DNA from: Chryseobacterium camelliae | GTDB taxonomy: Bacteria; Bacteroidota; Bacteroidia; Flavobacteriales; Weeksellaceae | Direction: 5' to 3' | DNA: 64,000 nt | Assembly: GCF_002770595.1 (NCBI RefSeq) | Contig: NZ_CP022986.1 | Location: 744,001-808,000, forward strand | Shown here: positions 36,439 through 45,876 of the stretch, in pieces | How the letters are laid out: the number at the start of each line of letters is the position of its first letter | How positions within the stretch are numbered: the stretch's first letter is position 1 | The notes under the pieces: generated by a model | Told to the model about the DNA's origin: nothing | The model's input: the letters and a program-made list of their open reading frames with translations, nothing else | Database searches by the model: none | Position numbers and translations under genes: made by a program

Positions 36439-37887
36439 TTATCGCACCATCCCTACATGACCATTTTTATCAGTCCGCACGACCCAGAAATCGAATCCGC
36501 CCTGTTTATTGGTTCCTGCCTGATTGCCGGTATTGAACGATCCTTCCGCAGAAAAGCCTCCGAACAGATAGCCATCAGGCGTTTCGGAAATGCTGTAGAG
36601 GAAATCATCGGCAGCACCTCCATACCTCTTCTGCCACTGGATGGCTCCTGAATTATCTGTCTTCAACACCCAGTAATCGTTGCCGCCGTATCCGGGAGAA
36701 CCGGCCTGAAGTCCTGTGTTGGCCGAGTTGGCATCAGAGAATCCTCCGATCATATAGCCGCCGTCTGAAGTCTGCCGGATCGCATAACAATAATTAGTAG
36801 ATGCACCTCCATACCTTTTCTGCCACTGAATATCGCCGGTACTGCTGATTTTAACAATCCAGTAGTCAGTATTTCCATATGGTGTAATACCAGACTGGTC
36901 ACCAGACAGGCCAAGACCATAAGATGAATGCCCTGCCATGATATAACCGCCATCACTGGTTTGTCTGGCATCGTTCAGATTATCATCACCCATAGATCCG
37001 TAATTTCTCTGCCATTGTATCGCTCCGGCATTATTAACCTTTACCAGCCAATAATCCATATTTCCGTTGGTGTTTAGCCCGGACTGATTACCTCCTGCTA
37101 CATTAGAATTTCCACCTATAACGTATCCTCCGTCCTGTGTTTGCTTTACAGAATACAGATAATCGTCGTTATTGCCTCCATACCTTTTTTGCCATTGAAT
37201 GGCTCCTGATGCATCAGTTTTCAGTACCCAGTAATCATATCCTCCGTAATTGGTGCTTCCTGCCTGGTCTCCCGTATTCGCTGAGGCTGCCACGGAATAC
37301 CCACCGATGAAAAAACCTCCGTCAGAAGTCTGGACAAGGGAATTAGCACCATTCACTACATCATCCCCTGCTCCGCCATACCTTTTCTGCCACTGGATAT
37401 TGCCGGAGGCATCGGTTTTAATGAGCCAGTAATCTATTCCTCCCTTTCCTGCAGTTCCGGCTTGGTCTCCGGTAGATGCAGAACTGGCGTCTGACCTTCC
37501 CAGCATGACATATCCGTTATCGCTGGTCTGGACAATGCTGTACAGCTGGTCATCTCCGGTTCCTCCATATCGTTTCTGCCACTGGATATTGCCGGTAGTA
37601 TCCGTTTTTACGATCCAATAATCCAGTCCGCCTTTGCCGGTGCTTCCTGTCTGATCCTGTGATCCGGATGATGCCGCAGCAGAATAGCCACCCATGATGA
37701 AGCCTCCGTCTGAAGTATTATTCACGGAGTACAAATAATCCTGGTCGGTCCCACCATACCTGGCCGTAACCGCATAAAAAGACATTTGCGGGCTCCCGGC
37801 CATCTGTGCTTTACTATGTGCCGTTACTGCCATTACAGCATAAAAGATACAGGTAAGGACGTATTTTTTTATCATATTATTTCTCAT
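36439..37887 (-). CDS. secreted seven-repeat beta protein
   Basis: A 482-residue protein with signal peptide (MIKKYVLTCIFYAVMAVTAH from an internal ATG at 37875; the first ATG at 37887 adds four residues). The mature protein consists of about seven repeats of roughly 60 residues, each with GGxDYWxxKxDxxGxIQWQKRYGG and QTSDGGYxxGG signatures, likely beta-propeller blades. It ends within a repeat (FWVVRTDKNGHVGMVR) and shows no T9SS tail. Only 2 bp separate it from the downstream end of the 436-residue surface protein gene. Confidence 0.8.
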   Translation of the reverse strand: MRNNMIKKYVLTCIFYAVMAVTAHSKAQMAGSPQMSFYAVTARYGGTDQDYLYSVNNTSDGGFIMGGYSAAASSGSQDQTGSTGKGGLDYWIVKTDTTGNIQWQKRYGGTGDDQLYSIVQTSDNGYVMLGRSDASSASTGDQAGTAGKGGIDYWLIKTDASGNIQWQKRYGGAGDDVVNGANSLVQTSDGGFFIGGYSVAASANTGDQAGSTNYGGYDYWVLKTDASGAIQWQKRYGGNNDDYLYSVKQTQDGGYVIGGNSNVAGGNQSGLNTNGNMDYWLVKVNNAGAIQWQRNYGSMGDDNLNDARQTSDGGYIMAGHSSYGLGLSGDQSGITPYGNTDYWIVKISSTGDIQWQKRYGGASTNYCYAIRQTSDGGYMIGGFSDANSANTGLQAGSPGYGGNDYWVLKTDNSGAIQWQKRYGGAADDFLYSISETPDGYLFGGFSAEGSFNTGNQAGTNKQGGFDFWVVRTDKNGHVGMVR

Positions 37888-37889
37888 GT

Positions 37890-39200
37890 CTAGAATCCTG
37901 AAATCATATGGACATATACTGTGCTTCCCATCACCATCAACGTATACAGGGTCTCTTTATCGGCTATGGTTGCTGTATTATGCACATACTTCACGGTAAA
38001 TCCCGTAGCTGTAAATGCAGAGGTTCCTGAAGCGGCTCCTCTTACGCTTAAGGTATAGGTTCCGCCATCCTTGATATTCTGAAGCGTAAAGTTCCCCGCA
38101 GAAGCCGAAGTGTACGCCAGGTTGCTTTTGCTGTAATCGATGGTCGTACTGCTTGCCGCATTGTAAGCAGACTTATTGGTGGAAGCACCGTCAATTTCAA
38201 GTCTTGAGGCAGGAGATGTGGTTCCGATCCCTACGTTGATCGCTAAAGCACCCGTACCGCCTAACACAAGGCTGTTGCTGGTGCTTACTATAGCGCCGTA
38301 ACCGATCGCTGTAGCATTGGTGAGATTGTTTGCTGCTGCGTCCGCGCCGTTTCCAACAAAAGTATTGTTGTCACCGGTAGTAATCGTTTTACCAGCCAAA
38401 GTTCCTACCGCAACGTTTCTAACGCCTGTAGTATTCCCTTCCCCGGCCCGATAACCCACGAAAGCGTTGTATCCTCCCGAAGTATTAGCATTTCCGGCCC
38501 AGGTTCCTAAAAAAACATTGGCATCACCGGTGGTATTGCTTCCGGAATTATATCCCATAAGTACATTAGAGTTGCCGCCGGTATTGGAAGTCCCTGAGTA
38601 GGGTCCGACAAAGACATTGGAGCTTCCTACAGTGTTGGCGGAACCTGCGTTATTCCCTATAAAAACATTCAGGTTGCCTGTGGTAGTGGCTTTTCCGGCA
38701 TTAACCCCAAGCGTAAGGTTATCCGAAGCTGCTGTCCCGATATAACCCGCTAAATTACTGTTGGTTTTGATCACAAATGAACGCGCATCAGTAGTTCCGA
38801 TGAATTTTGTTCCCAAAGCATTGATCGCCGTAGCGTCAGTACCACTGTTTCCAGTCACTGCCCAGGCCGGTATGCTCTGCCATGTCGCGAGTCCGCTGGC
38901 ATCGGAAGTAAGTACTTTCCCGCTTCCCTGTGTGCCATCAGCTATTTTTACAGCTCCGTTCCCTGTCCCGCTGTTAATGTCCAGCCTTACAGAAGGTGAA
39001 ACGGTTCCTAAACCGACAAATCCGGCAGCCGTGACCGTAACGTCATCCGACTGCTGAAGTGCCGAAGGTATACCTGTGGAAGGGTTATTTTTACCTCCGT
39101 CAATGTGAAAGGTTCCCTGGGGATTGGTCGTATTGATTCCAACTTGGGAAAATGCAGAAATCGGTAGAGCTACCGCTACTGTGAGTAATTTTTTTTTCAT
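37890..39200 (-). CDS. secreted fibre-like protein with YadA-head-type repeats
   Basis: A 436-residue protein with signal peptide (MKKKLLTVAVALPISAFSQ) followed by VGINTTNPQGTFHIDGGKNN, an opening common in Bacteroidota surface proteins. The centre has repeats of about 14 residues such as FIGNNAGSANTVGSSNVFVG and FLGTWAGNANTSGGYNAFVG, which resemble the left-handed beta rolls of trimeric adhesin heads. The C-terminus is not a T9SS tail. It is followed at 2 bp by the seven-repeat protein gene, so they form an operon and likely act together at the surface. Confidence 0.8.
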   Translation of the reverse strand: MKKKLLTVAVALPISAFSQVGINTTNPQGTFHIDGGKNNPSTGIPSALQQSDDVTVTAAGFVGLGTVSPSVRLDINSGTGNGAVKIADGTQGSGKVLTSDASGLATWQSIPAWAVTGNSGTDATAINALGTKFIGTTDARSFVIKTNSNLAGYIGTAASDNLTLGVNAGKATTTGNLNVFIGNNAGSANTVGSSNVFVGPYSGTSNTGGNSNVLMGYNSGSNTTGDANVFLGTWAGNANTSGGYNAFVGYRAGEGNTTGVRNVAVGTLAGKTITTGDNNTFVGNGADAAANNLTNATAIGYGAIVSTSNSLVLGGTGALAINVGIGTTSPASRLEIDGASTNKSAYNAASSTTIDYSKSNLAYTSASAGNFTLQNIKDGGTYTLSVRGAASGTSAFTATGFTVKYVHNTATIADKETLYTLMVMGSTVYVHMISGF

Positions 39201-39209
39201 TCCTGTAAG

Positions 39210-39250
39210 GATTAAATAAGATGCGGATGACCACTCTGATCATCCGCATT
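39210..39250 (-). terminator. hairpin after the DUF4870 gene
   Basis: ATGCGGATGA at 39221-39230 pairs with TCATCCGCAT at 39240-39249 (10 bp, 9-nt loop). The T tract beyond it is weak (TTATTT), so efficiency is uncertain. Confidence 0.6.
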
Positions 39251-39269
39251 GGAAAGTTGTATTAAAGAA

Positions 39270-39602
39270 TTATTTGTCTATGAATCCGAAAGCATTTTCA
39301 AACATATGCCCGATGACCGGGAGCGGCTTTTTCTCTTCATTGGCTGCATTGATAATGCCGATAATCAGCAGAATTAAAAAAATGATCCCGATGAAATTGA
39401 TGAAACCCAGCGACGGAACGATAGCCACCACTACTGACATAAGAATATTGACGATAAAAGATACAATGAAAAGGCCCAGCCCCTGCTTCAGGTGATACAC
39501 CGCCAGGTCACTTTTAGGATTCAGGTCCTTGCTTTTTACATACGCTATGATCCACCCTATGATGGTTACATAAGATAAGATTGCTACAGTTTTATTGCTC
39601 AT
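39270..39602 (-). CDS. DUF4870-family membrane protein
   Basis: A 110-residue protein with three to four membrane segments: NKTVAILSYVTIIGWIIAYV, then a loop with LAVYHLKQGLGLFIVSFIVN, then a hydrophobic stretch ending IIGIINAANEEKKPLPVIGH. The YHxxQGL motif and length are those of DUF4870/Tic20-like small membrane proteins of unknown function. It reads toward the fibre-like protein gene, with a hairpin between them. Confidence 0.85.
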   Translation of the reverse strand: MSNKTVAILSYVTIIGWIIAYVKSKDLNPKSDLAVYHLKQGLGLFIVSFIVNILMSVVVAIVPSLGFINFIGIIFLILLIIGIINAANEEKKPLPVIGHMFENAFGFIDK

Positions 39603-39893
39603 ACAATTGCTTTTATTTGCGGCAAAATTATAAAGAGCTGCAAGGAATTCTGCACGTAATTGGAATTATGGCATTTTGGATTTATATTGAGTACATATGA
39701 CCTTGTGTTTTGATTATCCTGCTGCTTATCCTGGTGCATAAGCAGCGGTTTTATGAGGGTTTCGAAGATTAAGCCGTTGCTAACGGATTTATATTTTATT
39801 CCCGAAGTATATTTTTGCTTATTACATATTTCTTTATCTTTACTTTCAACCCTTCATGTCATAGCGGACAGATAATCTAAACCGAAATTAAAA

Positions 39894-40724
39894 ATGATGC
39901 AGGAAAACAGTAATCTCTATACAAGCAGCAGAATAGAAGCCCCGGAAGAATTCAGTGATGTTTTTTCGCACTTTTACCAGGCACAAAATACTTCTTCTGA
40001 AAGTATCTCAAAGATGCTGCTGCCGTCATTCCAGACCATTCTGATTTTCAGTTTCGGATTACAGCCAACGATGATTCATACCTTAACTGATACCCGGATA
40101 GATATTGAACGTTGCCTGGTTTTAGGCCCGGTTAAAAAGGCATTCCGGTATTCCCTTCCTCCAGGTTCGAATATTCTTGTTGCCAATTTTAAGAATGATG
40201 CTTTCTTCCGTTTCTTCGGACAGGCTGTTATTGCGGAACATTTTTCTGTCCATCCGGACCATCTGCTGGGAGAAAACTGCTTTACCGATTTATGGACCGA
40301 ACTCAGCACCCTGAAAGATACTCACGAAAGAATCCATTATATCCTTGAATACTGCAGACCATATATGAGACCCAGAAATACCGTTGCAGAAGCGCTGTCT
40401 GATTTTAGTCATGAAAGCCTTAATCCGGTTAAAGCGGTGGCATCCTTACAAAACCAGACGGAAAGAACGGTACAGCTCAGCCATAAAAAATTCCTGGGCT
40501 ACACTGCTAAAGAAGCCAACCGTTACCGCAGATTCCTGAAAGCGGTTATGCACATTCAGGATGTATTGGAAGCCTCGGGCAAAGTTGAATGGTTTGATAT
40601 TATTTCCGAATGCAGCTATTATGATCAGAGCCAGCTTATCCATGATTTTAACCACTACCTCCACATCAGCCCTACCAGGTACCTGAAGTTTCAGGAGGAC
40701 ATCTGTATCTCCGAAAACCGGTGA
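39894..40724 (+). CDS. AraC-family transcriptional regulator
   Basis: A 276-residue regulator. The N-terminal domain (about 1-170) resembles the DUF6597-like sensor of AraC proteins; the C-terminal domain has the double helix-turn-helix with SECSYYDQSQLIHDFNHYLH and ISPTRYLKFQE, the consensus of the second HTH. It reads into the oxidoreductase gene 72 bp downstream, which is its most likely target. Two ATGs open the gene (MMQEN). Effector unknown. Confidence 0.9.
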   Translation: MMQENSNLYTSSRIEAPEEFSDVFSHFYQAQNTSSESISKMLLPSFQTILIFSFGLQPTMIHTLTDTRIDIERCLVLGPVKKAFRYSLPPGSNILVANFKNDAFFRFFGQAVIAEHFSVHPDHLLGENCFTDLWTELSTLKDTHERIHYILEYCRPYMRPRNTVAEALSDFSHESLNPVKAVASLQNQTERTVQLSHKKFLGYTAKEANRYRRFLKAVMHIQDVLEASGKVEWFDIISECSYYDQSQLIHDFNHYLHISPTRYLKFQEDICISENR

Positions 40725-40765
40725 TTCGTTTCGTTTTCTTACAATTTTACCACCGACTGCCATTT

Positions 40766-40773
40766 TATCTTTG
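40766..40773 (+). promoter_or_regulatory. candidate -7 box for the oxidoreductase gene
   Basis: TATCTTTG fits TAnnTTTG, 23 bp before the ATG. Confidence 0.45.
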
Positions 40774-40796
40774 TCCTGTACAATTAAAACAGAACA

Positions 40797-41372
40797 ATGA
40801 GACACTTAATTATTTACAGTCATCCGAATGACGAAAGTTTAAACCACCACTTTCTTAACACCGTTACAGAAATCCTGCAAACACAAAACCATGAGATTAG
40901 GATCAGGGATTTATACCATCTTGATTTCAATCCTGTCCTGTCCCGGCAAGACCTTAAGGATCAGCGGTCCGGCCAGTTGTCGGAGAATATAAAAGAAGAA
41001 CAGGAGCATATTTTATGGGCAGACCATATAACCTTCATCTATCCGATCTGGTGGACCGGAATGCCTGCGATAATGAAAGGGTTCATCGACCGTGTTTTCA
41101 GCTATGGTTTTGCCTACCGTTATGATCAGGGCATCCAGAAAGGCCTTTTAAAAGGGAAAAGGGCAACCATCATCAATACACATGGAAAATCCAAGGCAGA
41201 ATATGAAAGCATGGGAATGGACCGGGCGCTAAGCCTGACCTCTGACAAAGGTATTTATACGTATTGCGGCCTGGAAATTAACCGGCATCTGTTTTTTGAC
41301 AGAGCGGATAAGGCCACGGAAGAAATGATTAAGGAATGGAATCGAAATATTGAGGAGGCTTATTTGAATTGA
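40797..41372 (+). CDS. NAD(P)H-dependent flavin oxidoreductase, flavodoxin-2 fold
   Basis: A 191-residue protein of the NQO1/KefF/MdaB type. MRHLIIYSHPNDESLNHHF is the phosphate loop of the flavodoxin-like fold, and FIYPIWWTGMPAIMKGFIDR is the conserved second motif that contacts the flavin. It would reduce quinones or other electrophiles with NAD(P)H. It follows the AraC gene on the same strand and has its own candidate promoter, fitting a stress-response pair. Confidence 0.93.
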   Translation: MRHLIIYSHPNDESLNHHFLNTVTEILQTQNHEIRIRDLYHLDFNPVLSRQDLKDQRSGQLSENIKEEQEHILWADHITFIYPIWWTGMPAIMKGFIDRVFSYGFAYRYDQGIQKGLLKGKRATIINTHGKSKAEYESMGMDRALSLTSDKGIYTYCGLEINRHLFFDRADKATEEMIKEWNRNIEEAYLN

Positions 41373-41429
41373 TTGCTGATGATTACACCAACGAGAACCG
41401 GTGATTAACAGACAAAAGTGTAATCCTTT

Positions 41430-42330
41430 TCAACAAGTTCTCGATACGCGCCACTACGTTGCGCACCCGAACGGACGACGACGGAAATCTATCCCTGACC
41501 AAGATTGCGGCACCGTCAGTTCGAGTTTTTTTCGCAGCAAAGCGGAGAAAAATGTATCGAGAACCGGTGAGTATCAAAAGTGTAATTCTTTTCAATAAAT
41601 TCTCGATACACTCCACTGCGTTGCGCACTCGAACGGACGACAACGGAAATCAATTTATGACAAACATTGCGGCACCGTCAGTTCGAGTTTTTTTCGAAGC
41701 AACGCGGAGAAAAATGTATCGAGAACAGGTGAGTATCAAAAGTGTAATTCTTTTCAATAAATTCTCGATACGCTCCACTGCGTTGCGCACTCGAACCGAC
41801 GACTACGGAAATCAATTTATGACAAACATTGCGGCCCCGTCAGTTCGAGTTTTTTTTCGAAGCAACGCGGAGAAAAATGTATCGAGAACCGGTGAGTAGC
41901 AGACAAAAATGTAATCCTCTTCAACAAATTCTTGATACTCTCCACTGCGTCGCGCACTCGAACTGACGACGACGGAAATCAATTTATGACAAACATTGCG
42001 GCACCGTCAGTTCGAGTTTTTTTCGAAGCAACGCGGAGAAAAATGTATCGAGAACCGGTGAGTATCAAACAGAAGTGTAATTCTTTTCAACACGTTCCCG
42101 ATACGCTCCACTTTCGTTCCGCAACGGAACGGACGACGACGGAAATCTATCCCTGACCAACATTGCGGCACCGTCCGTTCGAGTTTTTTTCGCAGCGAAG
42201 CAGAGAAAATGTATCGAGAACCGATGATTGATAAACAGAAGTGTGATTCTTTTCAACAAGTTCCCGATACACTCCACTGCGTTGCGCACTCGAATTGACG
42301 AAAGCAGAAATTAATCTCTGACAATCACTG
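41430..42330. repeat. array of ~six REP-like palindromic units, 162-167 bp period
   Basis: The unit starts at TCTCGATAC-like sequence near 41440, 41602, 41764, 41931, 42098 and 42264. Each carries CTCGATAC...ACTCGAAC-GACG and, inverted, CGTCAGTTCGAGT...GTATCGAGA, so each unit can fold into a large imperfect stem. Between the arms is a conserved GACAAACATTGCGGC core. The last unit is partial. Frames inside it appear only because of the repeat and are not genes. REP/BIME-type elements of this kind occur between genes in flavobacteria. Confidence 0.9.
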
Positions 42331-42349
42331 CCAACTTGTGATTCAGATC

Positions 42350-42380
42350 AAAAAAATCCCTTTCACTGCTGAAAGGGATT
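42350..42380 (-). terminator. terminator after gcvP
   Basis: Read on the minus strand, AATCCCTTTC and GAAAGGGATT form a 10-bp stem around a 6-nt loop, followed by TTTTTTG. Confidence 0.85.
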
Positions 42381-42402
42381 CGTTATATTATATGAGATTG
42401 AA

Positions 42403-45261
42403 TTACATATAGGCTTCAATCGGTTCACAGGTACAAACCAGGTTTCGGTCTCCGTAGGCTTCGTCTACTCTGGAAACGGAAGCAAAGAATTTGTGGTCTC
42501 TCACCCACTCCAGCGGGTAGGCTGCTTTTTCCCTGCTGTACGGTTTATCCCAGGAATCGGAAATTACGATCTGCTCTGTGTGAGGAGCATTTTTCAGGAC
42601 ATTGTTATCCTTATCGGCTTCTCCGTTGGCAATTTCATCAATCTCATGCTTGATCGCGATCAATGCTTCTGCGAAACGATCGATTTCAGTTTTGCTTTCA
42701 GATTCCGTAGGCTCAATCATCAGGGTTCCGGCTACCGGGAAAGAGACTGTTGGTGCGTGGAATCCGTAATCCATTAATCTCTTCGCTACATCAGCCACTT
42801 CAATACCCAATGACTTGAACTGTCTGAAATCTACGATACACTCGTGAGCCACTTTTCCGTTTTCGTTGGAATACAGGATCGGGAAATGCTCGGCTAAGAT
42901 TTCTTTCAGGTAGTTCGCATTCAGGATGGCATGCTCTGTTGCTTTTTTGAGTCCGGAAGTTCCCAGCATTTTGATGTAGGCATAGGAAATATTTAAAATC
43001 AATCCGGAACCGTAAGGGGCTGCAGAAATTCCTTCAATGGAATCTTTAGATCCTACTTTAATATTGGCATTGGAAGGCAGGAACGGAACCAGGTGCTTAG
43101 CCACACAGATCGGTCCTACACCAGGGCCTCCTCCTCCGTGAGGAATTGCGAAAGTCTTGTGCAGGTTCAGGTGGCAAACGTCTGCTCCGATGTTCCCCGG
43201 GCTGGTGTAACCTACCTGAGCGTTCATATTGGCGCCGTCCATGTATACCTGTCCGCCATGCTTGTGGATCAGGGAAGTAATTTCTTTAATATTAGCATCG
43301 AAGAATCCGTACGTAGACGGATATGTGATCATCACACACGAAAGGTTTTCGGAGTGCTGTTCTGTTTTGGCTTTTAAGTCTTCGAAATCGATCTCCCCGT
43401 TCTCCAGGTTTTTCACAACTACGATCTTCATTCCGGCCATCGCTGCGGAAGCAGGATTGGTACCGTGTGCAGATTGAGGAATCAATACAACATTCCTATG
43501 TCCTTCACCTCTTGAAATATGGTATTCCCTGATCACCATTAATCCGGCATATTCACCCTGTGCTCCGGAATTCGGCTGAAGGGAAGTTCCTGCAAAACCG
43601 GTGATTTCCGCAAGGTCTTTTTCCAGCTCACGGATCATTTCCTGGTATCCTCCGGCCTGGTCAACCGGCACGAAAGGATGGATTGCACCCCAGTTATCCC
43701 ATGAAAGCGGAAGCATTTCCGTTGCTGCATTCAGCTTCATGGTACATGACCCTAAAGAGATCATGGAATGGGTCAATGATAAATCTTTTCTTTCCAGACG
43801 CTTGATGTAACGCATCAGCTCTGTTTCTGTATGGTATCTGTTGAATACTTCTTCGGTAAGGATTTCGTCTTTCCTCAAATTCTCCTCCGGGATGCTGTAT
43901 CCTTCTTTGATTTCTAATTTAAACGTCTGCTTGTCTTTGAACTGGGCAAAAGAAGCCATCAGATAATTCAGCTTATCCAAAGTCGTACTTTCGTTGATCG
44001 CGATGCTTACTACGCCTTCCGTGAAATAGTTCAGGTTCAGCTTGTGGTCCAGCATCATTCTCATCAGCCTTTTCTTGTCATCTTCACTGATGGTGATCTT
44101 CACCGTATCGAAGATCGGCTCTTCAACAATTTCGTATCCTAAGGCTTTCAGGCCGCCTTTGAGGGCATTGGCCTTAAAGTGGATCTGGTCTGCGATATAA
44201 TTTAACCCCTTCGGACCGTGGTAAACGGCATACATCCCGGCCATTACGGCTAAGAGAACCTGAGCGGTACAGATGTTTGAAGTCGCTCTTTCTCTCTTGA
44301 TGTGCTGTTCCCTTGTCTGAAGTGCCATTCTCAGAGCACGTCTTCCGTACATATCCTGGGAAACCCCGATGATCCTTCCCGGAATATCTCTCTTATATTC
44401 TTCCTTACAGGAGAAGAATGCAGCGTGAGGACCTCCGTAACCTAACGGAATCCCAAATCTCTGCGTTGTTCCCACGGCGCAGTCTGCCCCCATGGAAGCC
44501 GGTGACTTCAGTTTTACCAGCGCCATCGGATCACAGGCAACAACTACCTGAAGGTCTGATTGTTTATATGCTGCAATATCTTCCGTATAATCCAGTACAA
44601 TTCCGTTTTTCCCCGGATATTGTAACAGAACACCATAGTAAGATCCGTCGAATGTGTGCGTTTTGTGGTCTCCTTCAACGATTTCAATTTCCAGTCCTTC
44701 TGCTTTTGTCTTAAGGACGGAAACGGTCTGAGGCAATACCAGGTCTGAAACAAAGAACTTGTTGGCTCCTGCTTTTTTCTGGTCTTTGGTCCTGTTGTTG
44801 AAGAACATGTGCATCGCTTCCGCAGCGGCCGTAGATTCATCCAGCAATGAAGCATTGGCCAGGGCAAAACCGGTAAGGTCACATATTACAGTCTGGAAGT
44901 TCAGAAGTGCTTCCAGCCTTCCCTGTGCGATCTCTGCCTGATACGGCGTATAAGCAGTATACCAGCTCGGATTTTCAAAAATATTCCTCTGGATAGCTGC
45001 CGGCAGGATGGTGTTGTGGTACCCGAAACCGATGTAGCTTGTGTAATCCGTGTTTTTAGACGCCAGTTCTTTCGAGTGGTTCAGCATTTCATATTCTGAA
45101 AGCGGCTCGGAAATATTCAGGTCTTTCTCTAAACGGATGGAAGAAGGAATAGTCTGAGAAATTAACTCTTCGATGCTTGAAACGCCCACTTTTTCCAGCA
45201 TAGCCTGCTTATCGGCTTCATTCATGGAAATGTGACGGCTCACAAACTGTTCTGTATTCAT
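42403..45261 (-). CDS. gcvP: glycine dehydrogenase (decarboxylating), P protein
   Basis: A 952-residue P protein of the glycine cleavage system in its single-chain form (both halves fused). It decarboxylates glycine with pyridoxal phosphate and passes the aminomethyl group to lipoyl-GcvH. The PLP lysine lies in LNLHKTFAIPHGGGGPGVGP; SLGSCTMKLNAATEM and QPNSGAQGEYAGL are other family landmarks. The N-terminal half has YTPYQAEIAQGRLEALLNFQ. gcvH and gcvT are not nearby. It has its own terminator. Confidence 0.98.
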   Translation of the reverse strand: MNTEQFVSRHISMNEADKQAMLEKVGVSSIEELISQTIPSSIRLEKDLNISEPLSEYEMLNHSKELASKNTDYTSYIGFGYHNTILPAAIQRNIFENPSWYTAYTPYQAEIAQGRLEALLNFQTVICDLTGFALANASLLDESTAAAEAMHMFFNNRTKDQKKAGANKFFVSDLVLPQTVSVLKTKAEGLEIEIVEGDHKTHTFDGSYYGVLLQYPGKNGIVLDYTEDIAAYKQSDLQVVVACDPMALVKLKSPASMGADCAVGTTQRFGIPLGYGGPHAAFFSCKEEYKRDIPGRIIGVSQDMYGRRALRMALQTREQHIKRERATSNICTAQVLLAVMAGMYAVYHGPKGLNYIADQIHFKANALKGGLKALGYEIVEEPIFDTVKITISEDDKKRLMRMMLDHKLNLNYFTEGVVSIAINESTTLDKLNYLMASFAQFKDKQTFKLEIKEGYSIPEENLRKDEILTEEVFNRYHTETELMRYIKRLERKDLSLTHSMISLGSCTMKLNAATEMLPLSWDNWGAIHPFVPVDQAGGYQEMIRELEKDLAEITGFAGTSLQPNSGAQGEYAGLMVIREYHISRGEGHRNVVLIPQSAHGTNPASAAMAGMKIVVVKNLENGEIDFEDLKAKTEQHSENLSCVMITYPSTYGFFDANIKEITSLIHKHGGQVYMDGANMNAQVGYTSPGNIGADVCHLNLHKTFAIPHGGGGPGVGPICVAKHLVPFLPSNANIKVGSKDSIEGISAAPYGSGLILNISYAYIKMLGTSGLKKATEHAILNANYLKEILAEHFPILYSNENGKVAHECIVDFRQFKSLGIEVADVAKRLMDYGFHAPTVSFPVAGTLMIEPTESESKTEIDRFAEALIAIKHEIDEIANGEADKDNNVLKNAPHTEQIVISDSWDKPYSREKAAYPLEWVRDHKFFASVSRVDEAYGDRNLVCTCEPIEAYM

Positions 45262-45708
45262 TTTTATTTATTAGATTTTGTTTGTAAAAAAGATGGGTAA
45301 AATTACGATTTTCTGAACGATTGTACAACAGCCTGAACCGTAACTCTGTCATCCGGAAAAGTAATTCTATCTGATTAGAAATTAATGGGTTTTTAATGTT
45401 GCTCTAAGCTATCAGGAAGTTAATATTATTTTATTGCAGCGTACATCCGGCCATCTGTCCTGTTAGAACGCTGTTTTCAAAGGTTTTATTTAAAGCATCA
45501 ACGCCTTTCAGGCCTACAGTCAAATATCATCTCATCACCCTTCCAAATATAATAACTGATAAAAGTCATCAAGTCATCAAATCTTTAAATCTTTTAAATT
45601 TTGAAATCCTTAAATCCTAAATGCTCAACATTTTCCACGCCACATTCACTAAACCCCAACATCCTAATTATTTATAAAAAATTATTAATTATATTTATTC
45701 TAAATTAA
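45262..45708. other. intergenic stretch upstream of gcvP
   Basis: No gene seen. The part near 45540-45660 is AT-rich low-complexity sequence built on AAATCTTTAAAT-like words. No riboswitch was recognised. Confidence 0.5.
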
Positions 45709-45716
45709 TATATTTG
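45690..45716 (+). promoter_or_regulatory. promoter with Fur-like half site, very close to the ATG
   Basis: TATATTTG at 45709-45716 is a perfect TAnnTTTG box ending 4 bp before the ATG at 45721, so transcription would start at or just inside the start codon. TATATTTATTCTA at 45690-45702 keeps one full half (ATTCTA) of the dyad found before the T9SS heme genes. Confidence 0.5.
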
Positions 45717-45720
45717 CAGT

Positions 45721-45873
45721 ATGAATATGATCGTTCCATTCAAAGTACCGCCATTGGCTCCTGCTTTTTCTTACCGTCCGGAAGAAATGCACTGTGAAAA
45801 GAAATCATGCTGTAAAAAATTCAAAAAAGGCAAAAGATGTAAGAAATGTCCGGGGAATAAGAAAATTTCTTAG
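45721..45873 (+). CDS. 50-residue Cys/Lys-rich protein
   Basis: A 50-codon frame begins MNMIVPFKVPPLAPAF and has CEKKSCCKKFKKGKRCKKCP near the C-terminus: five Cys and many Lys. A second in-frame ATG at 45727 is an alternative start. The Cys pattern could bind a metal. A TAnnTTTG box ends only 4 bp upstream, suggesting a leaderless transcript. I recall similar small Lys/Cys-rich proteins in Flavobacteriia but no function is known. Confidence 0.6.
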   Translation: MNMIVPFKVPPLAPAFSYRPEEMHCEKKSCCKKFKKGKRCKKCPGNKKIS

Positions 45874-45876
45874 GAT

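Noticed and set aside
41401..42289. Open frames with RTRTDD and TNIAAPSVRVFF repeats inside the array
   Set aside because: They arise from the palindromic repeat units read in several frames and both strands; no leader or known protein.
41430..42330. Possible CRISPR array
   Set aside because: The period is 162-167 bp with the entire unit conserved, so there are no variable spacers of normal size, and no cas genes are near.
45262..45708. Glycine riboswitch upstream of gcvP
   Set aside because: No paired aptamer-like structure or conserved core was found by eye; the stretch is low complexity.
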